A program made the position numbers and the translations under genes. Source: Mesorhizobium hawassense (GTDB lineage: Bacteria; Pseudomonadota; Alphaproteobacteria; Rhizobiales; Rhizobiaceae). Taken from it: a DNA stretch of 64,000 nt. Positions 8,534 to 17,455 of this stretch are shown piece by piece. The notes beneath the pieces were generated by a model. The model saw nothing but the letters and a program-made list of their open reading frames with translations, searched no databases and was not told where the DNA came from. The stretch is from NCBI RefSeq assembly GCF_003289945.1, contig NZ_QMBP01000001.1, forward strand, positions 558,001 through 622,000. Reading direction: 5' to 3'. Each line of letters starts with the position of its first letter. Within the stretch, counting starts at the first letter, position 1.

Positions 8534-10141
8534 ATGCCTTCCCATTTCCTCGGCATCGATGTCGGCACCGGCAGCGCGCGCGCCGGCGTCTTCGACGAGC
8601 GCGGCGAGCTGCTCGCTTCCGCCAAGCGCGATATCGCCCTCTTCGTCGAGCCCGGCGAGATCGCCGAGCAGTCCAGCCGAGACATCTGGCAGGCGGTGTG
8701 CGCCAGCGTGCGCGAGGCGGTCGCGAAGTCGGGCGTCGGCCCCCGGAACATCGGCGGCATAGGCTTTGATGCGACCTGTTCCCTGGTGGTAGTCGGCGAC
8801 GATGGCGAGCCGCTGCCTGTGGGGCGTTCCGGAGACAGCGATCGAAACATCATCGTCTGGATGGATCATCGCGCCCTCGACCAGACGAGGCGCATCAATG
8901 CGCTGCGGCATCCGGTCCTCGACTATGTCGGCGGCGTCATCTCGCCGGAAATGGAGACGCCGAAGCTTTTGTGGCTGAAGGAAAACCTGCCCGCGACCTT
9001 TGCCAAAGCGAAGCATTTCTTCGACCTCGCCGATTACCTGAGCTGGCGCGCCACCGGCAGCCTTGCCCGTTCGGTCTGCACGCTTTCCTGCAAATGGACC
9101 TATCTCAGCCACGAGCGGCGGTGGGACGACGGCTATTTCCAGGCCGTCGGACTCGGCGAGCTTGCGGACGAGGGTTTTGCTCGCATCGGCACGGAAGTGG
9201 TCGATCCCGGCGCGGCGGTGGGTGCCGGCCTGACGGAGGCGGCCGCGGCCGAACTGGGACTGTTCGCGGGCACGATCGTGGCCGCCGGGCTGATCGACGC
9301 CCATGCCGGCGGCGTCGGCACGGTGGGGGCGGCCGGCGATGCCGGCACCACTCTCTCGCGCATGGCCTATGTGCTCGGCACCTCGGCCTGCACCATGGCA
9401 AGCAGCGAAGGTCCGGCCTTCGTGCCGGGCGTGTGGGGACCCTACTATTCCGCCATGGTGCCGGGGTTCTGGCTGAGCGAGGGCGGCCAGTCGGCGGCCG
9501 GCGCGGCGATCGATCTCCTGGTGCATTTCCACCCGGCCCAGGCCGAGGCTTCCGCGCGCGCCACGGCTGAAGGCAAATCGCTGGTCGACTGGCTGGCCGC
9601 GGCAGCGACGGCGGGTTCGCGCGACCTGTCGGCCGCCGTCGCGCTCGCGGGCAGCATCCATGTGGTGCCCGAATTCCTCGGCAATCGTTCGCCCTTGGCC
9701 GACCCCGATGCGCGCGGCTTGATCGCCGGGCTCGGCACCGATCGCTCCATCGAAAGCCTCGTCGGCCTCTACGTGGCCGGGCTTTGCGGCCTCGGTTACG
9801 GCGTGCGCCAGATCGTGGCCGCGATGGCGTCGTCTGGCCATGCCGTCGACACCATCGTCATCAGCGGCGGTGCCGGGCAGTCGCCGCTGGTGCGTCAGCT
9901 GCTCGCCGACGCCGCCGGCCTGCCGGTCGCCGCCTCGCAATCGCCGGAACCGGTACTGCTCGGCGCCGCGATGCTCGGAGCGGTGGCGGCCGGCAGGTAT
10001 GCGGATTTATCGACTGCCATGCCTGCCATGTCCCGGCTCGGTGACGTTTTCGCACCTGCGACGGGCGCCACGCGGGCGTTACACGACAAGCGTTACGAAG
10101 CCTTCCTGGCCCTGCAGGCGGTGGGCCGCAGCATACGCTGA
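8534..10141 (+). CDS. rbtK: FGGY-family D-ribulokinase
   Basis: A protein of 535 residues with the two-domain FGGY carbohydrate-kinase fold: N-terminal phosphate loop FLGIDVGTGSARAGVFD, then GIGFDATCSLVVVG and NIIVWMDHRA, which mark the D-ribulokinase (YpCarbK/human FGGY) branch, ETPKLLWLKENLP, and the C-terminal nucleotide site VISGGAGQSPLVRQLLAD. It would phosphorylate D-ribulose, made by rbtD, to D-ribulose 5-phosphate for the pentose phosphate pathway. ATG 8534 follows TTGAGGTCCCCC, directly after the heptamer repeat. L-ribulokinase is less likely given the ribitol dehydrogenase next door. Confidence 0.88.
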   Translation: MPSHFLGIDVGTGSARAGVFDERGELLASAKRDIALFVEPGEIAEQSSRDIWQAVCASVREAVAKSGVGPRNIGGIGFDATCSLVVVGDDGEPLPVGRSGDSDRNIIVWMDHRALDQTRRINALRHPVLDYVGGVISPEMETPKLLWLKENLPATFAKAKHFFDLADYLSWRATGSLARSVCTLSCKWTYLSHERRWDDGYFQAVGLGELADEGFARIGTEVVDPGAAVGAGLTEAAAAELGLFAGTIVAAGLIDAHAGGVGTVGAAGDAGTTLSRMAYVLGTSACTMASSEGPAFVPGVWGPYYSAMVPGFWLSEGGQSAAGAAIDLLVHFHPAQAEASARATAEGKSLVDWLAAAATAGSRDLSAAVALAGSIHVVPEFLGNRSPLADPDARGLIAGLGTDRSIESLVGLYVAGLCGLGYGVRQIVAAMASSGHAVDTIVISGGAGQSPLVRQLLADAAGLPVAASQSPEPVLLGAAMLGAVAAGRYADLSTAMPAMSRLGDVFAPATGATRALHDKRYEAFLALQAVGRSIR

Positions 10142-10278
10142 GGGATCGATCAGCGCCTGAAGGCAACAAAAGCCTCGAAAATTGGCCGAACCCGTCGCGT
10201 TCGTGGGCGGAGCAAGGAGCGTACCGACGCTCGCAGCCCGTGGATGACGAAGTCTATGCAAAATCCGCGTGACAAAAG

Positions 10279-10294
10279 TTGACGTTTACGTAAA
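10279..10294. promoter_or_regulatory. Candidate operator dyad upstream of the acyl-CoA dehydrogenase gene
   Basis: TTGACGTTTACGTAAA is a near-perfect 16-bp dyad containing the exact palindrome TTTACGTAAA. It lies about 80 bp before the acyl-CoA dehydrogenase start. It resembles the operators I remember for MerR-type LiuR regulators of branched-chain acyl-CoA breakdown. No regulator gene is adjacent. The rest of 10142-10372 shows no gene. Confidence 0.4.
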
Positions 10295-10372
10295 AAGAAG
10301 GTGCGAGATCGACGATGGTTTCGCTTCAGCCATGCGACTACGCTTGGCCGGAACGGAGGAGGAGCAGCAGAC

Positions 10373-12142
10373 ATGTATCGCGCGCCGGTCGAGGACATCG
10401 CCTTCACGCTGAAGCACGTCGCCGGGCTGAAGCCGGCGCTGGATGCCGGCACATTCGGCGACCTCGGCGAGGACCTGGTCGACGCGATCCTGGCCGAAGC
10501 CGGCCGCTTCGCCAGCGAGGAGGTGGCGCCGCTCCACAAGATCGGCGACGAACATGGCGCGGTGCTGAAGGATGCTTCCGTCACCACGCCGCCCGGCTGG
10601 AAGGAGCTTTACCGGCGCTGGATCGAAGGCGGCTGGAACGCGCTGTCCGGGCCGGAAGAGTTCGGCGGACAGGGCCTGCCGACCATGCTCGGCGTCGCCG
10701 CGCTCGAGATGTGGAACTCCGCCGCCATGGCCTTCGGCATCGGCCCGACGCTGACCATGGGCGCTGTCGAGGCGCTCGACAAGCATGCCTCCGAGGGACT
10801 CAAGGCCAAATACCTCACAAAACTCGTCTCCGGCGAGTGGATGGGCACGATGAATCTGACCGAGCCGCAGGCGGGCTCCGACCTCGCGGCCCTGCGCAGC
10901 CGCGCCGAGCCTGTCGGCGACGGCAGCTACCGCATCTTCGGCCAGAAGATTTTCATCACCTATGGCGAGCACGATTTCACCGACAACATCGTGCATCTGG
11001 TGCTGGCCAGGCTGCCCGACGCGCCGGCCGGTACGCGCGGCATCTCTCTGTTCTTGGTGCCGAAGTTCTTCGTCAACGACGACGGCTCGCTCGGCGCCCG
11101 CAACGACGTCTTCTGTTCCGGCCTCGAGCACAAACTCGGCATCCATGCCTCGCCGACCTGCACCATCATCTATGGCGACGGCTTCCAGGGCGCGACGCCC
11201 GGCGCCATCGGCTGGCTGATCGGCGAGGAGAACAAGGGTCTCGCCTGCATGTTCACCATGATGAACAACGCTCGCCTCGCCGTCGGCATGCAGGGCGTGG
11301 CCGTGGCCGAGACCGCGACGCAGAAGGCAATCGCCTATGCGAATGAGCGCCGCCAGGGCAAGGCCTCTGACTATTCGGGGCCCGGCATGGCGCCGATCGT
11401 CCATCACCCGGACGTGCAGCGCAATCTGCTCACCATGCGGGCGCTGACGCAGATCGCTCGTTCGATCAGCTATTGCTGCGCGCACGCGCTTGACCGTGCC
11501 CGCCTCGGCGAGGGCGAGGCAGCCGCCAACTGGCGCGACCGCGCCAACCTTTTGACGCCGCTGGCGAAGGCCTTCTCGACCGACGTCGGCGTCGAGGTTG
11601 CCTCGCTGGGTGTTCAGGTGCATGGCGGCATGGGCTTCATCGAGGAGACGGGCGCGGCGGCGCTTTATCGCGATGCCCGCATCGCCCCGATCTATGAAGG
11701 CACCAACGGCATCCAGGCGATCGACCTTGTGGCGCGAAAGCTGCCGCTCGGCGGCGGCGAGCACGTCCATTCCTATATCGGCGAGTTGAAAGCGGTTGCC
11801 GATGCGGTGCGCACGTCGAACATCGACGGCTTCGGCCGCACGGCCGACAACCTCGACCGTGCGCTGGCTGATCTCGACGAGGCGACCCGCTTCCTGCAGA
11901 AGCTCACGGCCGACGGTAAGGCCGACGCCGCGATGGCTGGCGCCACGCCCTATCTGCGCCTTTTCTCGCTTGCCGCCGGCGGCGCCTATCTGGCGCAGGG
12001 CGGCCTCGCCGACCGCAACCGCATCGCGCTTTGCCGCTTCTTCGCCGAGAACCTGCTCGGCGAGACGCGCGCCCTGAAGGAGCGCGTCATCGACGGCGCC
12101 GAAAGCCTCGCCGCTGCCGGCAAGGCGCTGATCTCCGCTTGA
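10373..12142 (+). CDS. Acyl-CoA dehydrogenase, long (DmdC-like) type
   Basis: A protein of 589 residues, larger than the usual ~380, because it belongs to the acyl-CoA dehydrogenase group with an extra C-terminal domain. Members are often called 3-methylmercaptopropionyl-CoA dehydrogenase (DmdC). Landmarks are WNALSGPEEFGGQGLP, GTMNLTEPQAGSDLAALRS, GQKIFITYGEHD, EHKLGIHASPTC, MQGVAVAETATQKA, QVHGGMGFIEETG and APIYEGTNGIQAIDL, where Glu of YEGT is the expected catalytic base. It is an FAD enzyme forming a 2,3-enoyl-CoA. ATG 10373 sits behind GGAGGAGGAG. The hydratase next in line could take the product. The true substrate is not resolvable here. Confidence 0.85.
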   Translation: MYRAPVEDIAFTLKHVAGLKPALDAGTFGDLGEDLVDAILAEAGRFASEEVAPLHKIGDEHGAVLKDASVTTPPGWKELYRRWIEGGWNALSGPEEFGGQGLPTMLGVAALEMWNSAAMAFGIGPTLTMGAVEALDKHASEGLKAKYLTKLVSGEWMGTMNLTEPQAGSDLAALRSRAEPVGDGSYRIFGQKIFITYGEHDFTDNIVHLVLARLPDAPAGTRGISLFLVPKFFVNDDGSLGARNDVFCSGLEHKLGIHASPTCTIIYGDGFQGATPGAIGWLIGEENKGLACMFTMMNNARLAVGMQGVAVAETATQKAIAYANERRQGKASDYSGPGMAPIVHHPDVQRNLLTMRALTQIARSISYCCAHALDRARLGEGEAAANWRDRANLLTPLAKAFSTDVGVEVASLGVQVHGGMGFIEETGAAALYRDARIAPIYEGTNGIQAIDLVARKLPLGGGEHVHSYIGELKAVADAVRTSNIDGFGRTADNLDRALADLDEATRFLQKLTADGKADAAMAGATPYLRLFSLAAGGAYLAQGGLADRNRIALCRFFAENLLGETRALKERVIDGAESLAAAGKALISA

Positions 12143-12161
12143 CGTTCACAGGGAAAAAATC

Positions 12162-12917
12162 GTGACCGACCATGTCCTTATCGAGCGCCGCGGCGCGGTG
12201 CAGATCATCCGGATGAACAGGCCGGACAAGAAGAACGCGCTGACACGCGCCATGTACGCGAAAATGTCGGCCGCACTTGCCGAGGGCGACGCCGATCCGG
12301 CGGTTCGCGTCCATGTCTTCCTCGGCGTTCCCGGTGCCTTTTCCGCCGGCAACGACCTTGCCGACTTCCTGGTCATCGCCACCGGCGGCGAAGGCGGCAA
12401 CGAGGTCTGGGATTTCCTGATGGCGCTGGCCAGGGCCGAAAAACCAATGGTGTCGGGGGTCGACGGCATCGCCGTCGGCATCGGCACCACGCTCAACCTG
12501 CATTGCGACATGACCTTCGCCACGCCGCGTACGCTCTTCCGCACGCCCTTCGTCGATCTCGGCCTTGTGCCGGAAGCGGGTTCGAGCCTGATTGCGCCGC
12601 AACTTCTGGGGCGGCAGGGCGCCTTCGCTCTGCTCGGTCTCGGCGAGGGTTTTTCGGCCGAGCGCGCCAAGGCCGCGGGTCTGATCTACGACGTCGTCGC
12701 GGAAGACGCGCTGGAAGCCGCTGTGCTGGCCGCCGCCAACGCCATCGCCGCCAAGCCGCCGCAGGCGCTGAAGATCGCGCGCGACCTCATGCGCGAGCCG
12801 CGCGAAGAACTGGTCGCCCGCATCAAGGTCGAAAGCGAGCATTTCCGCGAGCGCCTGACCTCAGAGGAGGCGCGCGCGGCGCTGAACGCTTTCATGACGC
12901 GCAAGAAGTCGAGCTGA
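12162..12917 (+). CDS. Enoyl-CoA hydratase/isomerase family protein
   Basis: A protein of 251 residues with the crotonase fold. RPDKKNALTRAMYAKM opens the domain and AFSAGNDLADFL supplies the first oxyanion-hole strand. GIAVGIGTTLNLHCDMTFAT, FVDLGLVPEAGSSLIAPQLLG and AKAAGLIYDVV follow. The Glu in VPEAG is in the position used by hydratases and isomerases. The GTG start lies 19 bases after the acyl-CoA dehydrogenase stop, so the two are co-transcribed and probably act in sequence in fatty acyl-CoA oxidation. The exact reaction (hydratase or isomerase) is not determined by the sequence. Confidence 0.85.
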   Translation: MTDHVLIERRGAVQIIRMNRPDKKNALTRAMYAKMSAALAEGDADPAVRVHVFLGVPGAFSAGNDLADFLVIATGGEGGNEVWDFLMALARAEKPMVSGVDGIAVGIGTTLNLHCDMTFATPRTLFRTPFVDLGLVPEAGSSLIAPQLLGRQGAFALLGLGEGFSAERAKAAGLIYDVVAEDALEAAVLAAANAIAAKPPQALKIARDLMREPREELVARIKVESEHFRERLTSEEARAALNAFMTRKKSS

Positions 12918-13125
12918 TCCCGCGACACTGTCAGGTTGTGTCAGCTTCGCGCGAAACTCGCGTAAAACGCGATTTTCGGTCTGCACACTCTCAGCCCGCC
13001 GCCCTATCTCGTAGAGCCGACGGGGCGGGGGCTTGGTCGGTGGAGAAGACATGGCCCGCAAAATTGCCGCCCACGCGCAATCTTCCGAAACGATGAGGCA
13101 TGCATTGACGGATTGAGCGTCCGAC

Positions 13126-14450
13126 ATGCTTGCCGTTGCCGTAAAACCGCTGGCGCTGACCCTGAAACTCTGGTGGCGCTTCTGGCCGCAACTGGTTGCC
13201 ATCGTGCTTTTGGGCATCATGTTCGGCGACCTGTTCATGCAGGTCGCTGCGCGCATCGCCCTGCTCAACCACATGGCGGGCCTCGCCCTGCTGACGCTCG
13301 TCGCGCTGACTCAACTCATCGTCACCGTCGCCTTGTTCCAGACGCTGCTGCCCGCCTTGCCTTCCGTGCGCGCCGCGCAACAGGCGGCTCAGGGTGAAAG
13401 CGAAACCGGACCGCGCAGCGGCAGCGCCCGGCTGGCGCGTATGGTCAGCGTCGCGCTGCTGCCCTTCTTCGCCTATTACGCCGCCTGGGGCTTTTTGGGC
13501 GACACCGTGCGGCAATATTCGCGCGTCACCCTCGACATGGCCCCCTTCGGCGAAGGCGCCGGCAACGTGCTCGACGTGCTGGATTCGCGCTGGCTGATCG
13601 TGTCGGTCGTCATCTCCTGGCTGATCAGACGCCTGGCCACCGCCATGCAGAAGCGCGGCGCCTCGCGCTCCTTCTGGCAGATCGTCGTGGTGATCTGCGA
13701 GACCAACTGGATCTTCATCGGTCTCTATGTGATCTCGCGCTGGAAGGACGAGGCCGTCGGCTGGATCATGAGCCGCAACATCTTTTCTGTCCTGCAGGCC
13801 GCCGCTGACGGCGCCACGCATCCCGTCACCAGCGCCTTCGCCGCTCCAATGGTGCCGGTCGAGGTGAGCTCGATCGACACGGCCACCAAGCTCATGAACC
13901 TGTTCTTCTACATGCTCTTGCCGGTGATCTGGCTGGTGCTCGCGGCGCTGATCTATGGCTATGACGTGCGCGACGACAAGGAACTGATACGCGTGCACCG
14001 GCGCGTCGAACGTCTGGCGAGCGCTACCGCGCCATCCCGAAATTCCTGCGCGACTTCGCCGAGCATTTCATCTCCGGCTACCGTTCGCGTTACCTGCCTA
14101 TCGCCAATGGCGTGCGCATCACGCTGAGCTCGGGCGTGGTGCTGATCGTGACCCTGATCGTCGGCTACCGCCTGATCGACTGGCTGGCCGCCTGGGCGTG
14201 GCTCGGCATGACACGGCTCATCGGCCCGCACGAGCTTGACACATGGCAGGTGCTTTCCCAAGGAGTGTCGCTGCTGTTCGGCAGCCCGTTCCAGGATTCC
14301 TCGACCGGCATCCTTGTCGAGCCGCTGCGCATCTCATTCCTCGCCGCGATCCTCGAAACCGCCTTTGCGCTGCCCAAGCACCAGACCAGCGAGAACACCG
14401 AGCCCGCCGGACCGGCCGACGCCCGCCAAGTCGAGGCGCAGAATGCTTGA
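13126..14450 (+). pseudogene. Polytopic membrane protein gene broken by a -1 frameshift
   Basis: Two reading frames join into one protein. The first (13126 onward) encodes about six membrane segments and reads well to residue ~296 (RVHRRVERL), then turns into Ser/Arg/Pro-rich nonsense up to 14127. The sense continues in the next frame as GERYRAIPKFLRDFAEHF, SGYRSRYLPIANGVRITL and a seventh hydrophobic segment to the stop at 14450. Adding one G to the GG at 14016-14017 restores 441 codons. The site is not a classical slippery heptamer, so a real indel or a sequencing error is likelier than programmed shifting. I do not recognise the family. It heads a cluster with three membrane-anchored proteins and overlaps the next gene by 8 bp. 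Confidence 0.8.
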
Positions 14451-15036
14451 AAGCGCTCGTTCACGGCTGAAAGCCTGGATCGTCGCCGGCGTCGGTACGG
14501 CGGCGGCAATCGCCGTTGCCGGCGTCTTGGGTGCTTTCGCCGCAAGGCATGAGCCATTGCCGGCTCTGGCGCCGGCCGGCCGGATCGAAACCGGGCAGTG
14601 GCTCCTGCGGCCATTGAAGGCCTATGCCACGGCGGAGAAATACACTTACGGCGCGTTGCTCAGGCCGGGCGGCAAGGCGCTGGTACTCGAGCTCGAAATG
14701 ACCAACCGGACAGCGAAATCCACCAAGGATTATTTCGACTTGCTGCAGGCAAGCCAGAAGACGGTCGATCCGGCAACCAAACCTTTCATCGTGCTGACGC
14801 GCGATTCGACGATGTCGCCGGAACTGCATCCCGGCATGCCGGAACGCATGGCCTATATCTGGCAATTGCCCGATGGGGCGGCGGTGCCGGCAAGCTTCAA
14901 CCTGACGGTCATCAGCAAGACCTACAAGCCGCGCGACAATCTTTACGGCCTGCCGGGCTGGTTCAATCCGACGCCGATCGGCACCATGACCATTCCCGTC
15001 GGCGCCGGGCCTGACGGCGCGGATATGCAGCCATGA
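14443..15036 (+). CDS. Membrane-anchored protein of unknown function, cluster member 2
   Basis: A protein of 197 residues with one N-terminal hydrophobic segment (AWIVAGVGTAAAIAVAGVLG) behind Arg/Lys residues, so it is probably anchored with a periplasmic domain. That domain (residues ~45-190) looks all-beta. The strand KALVLELEMTNRT followed by a loop and FIVLTRDS recalls DUF4352/telokin-like domains, but this is an impression. It starts inside the end of the frameshifted gene and is followed 6 bp later by the next, so all four should be one transcript. No catalytic residues are evident. Confidence 0.6.
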   Translation: MLESARSRLKAWIVAGVGTAAAIAVAGVLGAFAARHEPLPALAPAGRIETGQWLLRPLKAYATAEKYTYGALLRPGGKALVLELEMTNRTAKSTKDYFDLLQASQKTVDPATKPFIVLTRDSTMSPELHPGMPERMAYIWQLPDGAAVPASFNLTVISKTYKPRDNLYGLPGWFNPTPIGTMTIPVGAGPDGADMQP

Positions 15037-15042
15037 TGCGCC

Positions 15043-15624
15043 ATGATGATGCGTAAGTCGGCCAACACCATCCTGCTGCTTGTCGCGGTGGCGTTCTGCT
15101 ACGGTCTGCAGGTTTCGAAGCCGCGTTATGGCGACCTGATCGGCCCGATCCCCGCGCGCGGCAAGCTGGGCGACACCGTCGTCGGGCGCGGCTTCGAGGT
15201 CCATGCCGAGAAGATCGAGTTCGCCCGCAAGCTGACAGTCGATCAGTACGGCCAGAGCAAGGTCCTGACCACCGGCGGCGTCTGGGCGGTGGTTACGGTT
15301 GAGTTCGCGGCGCGGGCGCAGTCGACGGTCGTCTCCGTCGCGTCCTGGCGCGGACCGACGGGCCTCACTTACGACCAGACGGAGCGGCTGTCCTTCATGA
15401 ACGGGCTTTTGCCGGTCGCGCTCGATCCCGGTCTGCCGAGGAAAGCGAGGCTGATTTTCGAACTGCGGCCGGACGAGGTGAGCAACGCGACCTTGCTCGT
15501 TTCCGAAAAGCTGGTGGCGGCACTGGATTCGCAGGCCGAAATATCACTCGGGCCGGTGACCGTCGCGGCGGACGGCCTGCCAGCCGGCACGGTCGACATG
15601 CTGGACATGGCGCAGCCACTCTGA
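15043..15624 (+). CDS. Membrane-anchored protein of unknown function, cluster member 3
   Basis: A protein of 193 residues whose N-terminal hydrophobic stretch (NTILLLVAVAFCYGLQ) could be a signal anchor. The remainder has a beta-sandwich-like pattern: GRGFEVHAEKIEFARKL, VWAVVTVEFAARAQ, GPTGLTYDQTERL, KARLIFELRPDEV. This matches the layout of DUF4352-type extracytoplasmic domains (a central 'V.V.V' strand, then residues around a labelled ligand loop), but sequence identity to its neighbours is low. It lies 6 bp after member 2 and 9 bp before member 4. The function is unknown. Confidence 0.6.
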   Translation: MMMRKSANTILLLVAVAFCYGLQVSKPRYGDLIGPIPARGKLGDTVVGRGFEVHAEKIEFARKLTVDQYGQSKVLTTGGVWAVVTVEFAARAQSTVVSVASWRGPTGLTYDQTERLSFMNGLLPVALDPGLPRKARLIFELRPDEVSNATLLVSEKLVAALDSQAEISLGPVTVAADGLPAGTVDMLDMAQPL

Positions 15625-15633
15625 GGATAGCAA

Positions 15634-16203
15634 ATGACGGCGGAGGTTCTGGACCAGGAACGTAGGGTCGGTGAGCGGAAATGGCGCCGCCGCAGCCTGT
15701 GGTCGCTCGTCCTCCTGATCCCGTTGGCCTTGGGCGTCGAGGCCTATGACAGCGTCAAGGCGTTGCTCGGCGACAACGACCTGTTCGCGCGTCGCGTCGC
15801 CTGGGGGCAGAGCACGCATTTCGGCGGCAGCGACTGGAAGCTGACCGACCTGCGCGGGGCTTTCGGCATGTCGAACCTGCCGCCGGACTCGGTGCCCGTG
15901 CTGGCCGACTTCCAGGTGAAAGTCGGCGATCCGGACCTGCAGCACCTCTGGCTCGGCTGCAAGGTCATGCTGATCGACAAGGACGGCCGGCGCTGGTCGC
16001 CGACCTCGATCGTTTCGCTGAAAACCACCGACAAGGTTGAAACCTGCGTCTCGGCTATTTTCTCGGGCGCAAAAAGCGGCGACACGCTCAACCTGCGCGA
16101 GACGTTTCTGGTGCCGAAGGAAGCGACCAAATCCATCCGCCCGGCCGTCAGCGTCGCCGGCGAGCGGCCGCGTTTCCTGCTTTTCCAGCTGGAGAAGGAC
16201 TGA
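15634..16203 (+). CDS. Membrane-anchored protein of unknown function, cluster member 4
   Basis: A protein of 189 residues. A short cytoplasmic N-terminus rich in Arg/Glu precedes one membrane segment (LWSLVLLIPLALGVEAY). The extracytoplasmic part has the same general plan as members 2 and 3: SDWKLTDLRG, VPVLADFQVKV, WLGCKVMLIDKDGRRWSP, VSVAGERPRFLLF. Two Cys (LGCKVM, ETCVSA) could form a disulfide. It ends the four-gene run; the next gene, pdxH, is on the opposite strand. The three anchored proteins probably contact the large membrane protein, by analogy of arrangement only. Confidence 0.6.
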   Translation: MTAEVLDQERRVGERKWRRRSLWSLVLLIPLALGVEAYDSVKALLGDNDLFARRVAWGQSTHFGGSDWKLTDLRGAFGMSNLPPDSVPVLADFQVKVGDPDLQHLWLGCKVMLIDKDGRRWSPTSIVSLKTTDKVETCVSAIFSGAKSGDTLNLRETFLVPKEATKSIRPAVSVAGERPRFLLFQLEKD

Positions 16204-16223
16204 TTTCCGGCAGGCTTTGGAGA

Positions 16224-16838
16224 TTAGGGGTAAAGCCGCTCCTTGTCCCAGCCGCCGGCGTTGCGCGAAAAGACGACGCGGTCATGCAGGCGGAACGGCC
16301 TGTCGTGCCAGAATTCGATCGTTTGCGGCAGGATGCGGAAGCCCGACCAGTGTTTTGGCCGCGGGATTTCGCCGATGGCATAGCGCGCCGTGTATTCGGC
16401 CACCGCCTTTTCCAGCGCGAAGCGGCTCTCGAGCGGCCTCGACTGCTTCGAGGCCCACGCGCCGATGCGGCTGCCGCGCGGCCGCGTCGCGTAATAGGCG
16501 TCCGCCTCGGCGTCGGTGACGATCTCCACCGGCCCGCGTACGCGCACCTGGCGGCGCAGCGATTTCCAGTGGAAGCACATCGCCGCCTTCATGCTGCCGA
16601 GAATCTCGCGGCCCTTGGCGCTCTCGAAATTCGTGTAGAAGACAAACCCCTTTTCGTCGAACCCCTTGAGCAGCACCATCCGCACGTCCGGCATGCCGTC
16701 GGCGTCGACGGTTGCCAGCGCGACGCCGTTCGCGTCGTTGATCTCGGTCTTGGTGGCGTCCTCCAGCCATGCGGCAAAAAGCCGGAACGGCTCTGCCGCC
16801 TCGGTGAAGTCACTCCTTGTTAACTCGGTTTCGTTCAT
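16224..16838 (-). CDS. pdxH: Pyridoxamine/pyridoxine 5'-phosphate oxidase
   Basis: A protein of 204 residues, the full family length. It has the FMN-binding split barrel: [52 protein letters not shown] and the C-terminal signature [15 protein letters not shown] ending WDKERLYP, where Arg and His bind the substrate phosphate. It oxidises pyridoxine or pyridoxamine 5'-phosphate to pyridoxal 5'-phosphate, the last step of vitamin B6 salvage. The frame stays open far upstream of the start, but the homologous N-terminus begins at ATG 16838. Divergent from the lipoprotein gene at 16879 with only 40 bp between. Confidence 0.95.
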   Translation of the reverse strand: MNETELTRSDFTEAAEPFRLFAAWLEDATKTEINDANGVALATVDADGMPDVRMVLLKGFDEKGFVFYTNFESAKGREILGSMKAAMCFHWKSLRRQVRVRGPVEIVTDAEADAYYATRPRGSRIGAWASKQSRPLESRFALEKAVAEYTARYAIGEIPRPKHWSGFRILPQTIEFWHDRPFRLHDRVVFSRNAGGWDKERLYP

Positions 16839-16878
16839 AGTTTTCCAAATTTTTAACGTTGCGGGAGGAGTTCGCCGA

Positions 16879-17340
16879 TTGTCGCGTATCGCGCAAGCTT
16901 TTGACAGCAGGCAATGGGGCTTTATCGCTTCGGCCAGCGTCAAGGCTGTGGTCGTGACACTGGCGCTGCCGCTGGCCGCTTGCGGCGCCGGGGGCTTCAG
17001 TCTGGAAAAGGCCGATGTCGACCGCTCGATCGTCACCGCCAGCGCGCCGTCCGTGCCCGCCGCGCCCGCGGCCGACAAGGATTCCGACCAGACCACCATC
17101 GGCAACGCCGTTTCCTCCGCCGACATCAAGGAACTGGGTGGCCAGGCGGTGCCATGGGCCAATTCCGGCACCGGCTCGCGCGGCGCGATCACCGAACTGG
17201 TGGAACTGAAGGATGGCGGCGTGACCTGCCGCCGTTTCAGCGCCACGCGCGAAAGCTTCGACGGCGTTGCGCTCTACAAGGGAACGCTCTGCCTGGCCGA
17301 AGCCGGCGGCTGGCGCATGCAGGAATTCAGGGCGCTCTGA
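16879..17340 (+). CDS. RT0821/Lpp0805 family surface lipoprotein
   Basis: A protein of 153 residues. The TTG start is chosen because GGGAGGAG sits 8 bases upstream; the longer open frame overlaps pdxH antisense. A hydrophobic stretch ends in LPLAAC, a lipobox, so the mature protein should be lipidated at Cys and sent to the envelope. The C-terminal ~70 residues ([53 protein letters not shown]) match the RT0821/Lpp0805 surface-protein domain found across Rickettsiales and Rhizobiales. Its function is unknown. It shares a short divergent promoter region with pdxH. Confidence 0.75.
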   Translation: MSRIAQAFDSRQWGFIASASVKAVVVTLALPLAACGAGGFSLEKADVDRSIVTASAPSVPAAPAADKDSDQTTIGNAVSSADIKELGGQAVPWANSGTGSRGAITELVELKDGGVTCRRFSATRESFDGVALYKGTLCLAEAGGWRMQEFRAL

Positions 17341-17455
17341 TTTCGGGGCGCTCCGACTTTCGGGCGTTAATCCCCCTTGCGGCACTGGAATTTCTTCCTA
17401 TGCGAGCGCATATAGGGAACAACCGTGGACTCAATCTCTCTTGCAGGCAGGAAGC

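Noticed and set aside
14005..14030. Programmed ribosomal frameshift in the membrane protein gene
   Set aside because: No slippery heptamer, no strong downstream pseudoknot that I can see, and the first-frame extension is meaningless; indel or sequencing error is simpler.
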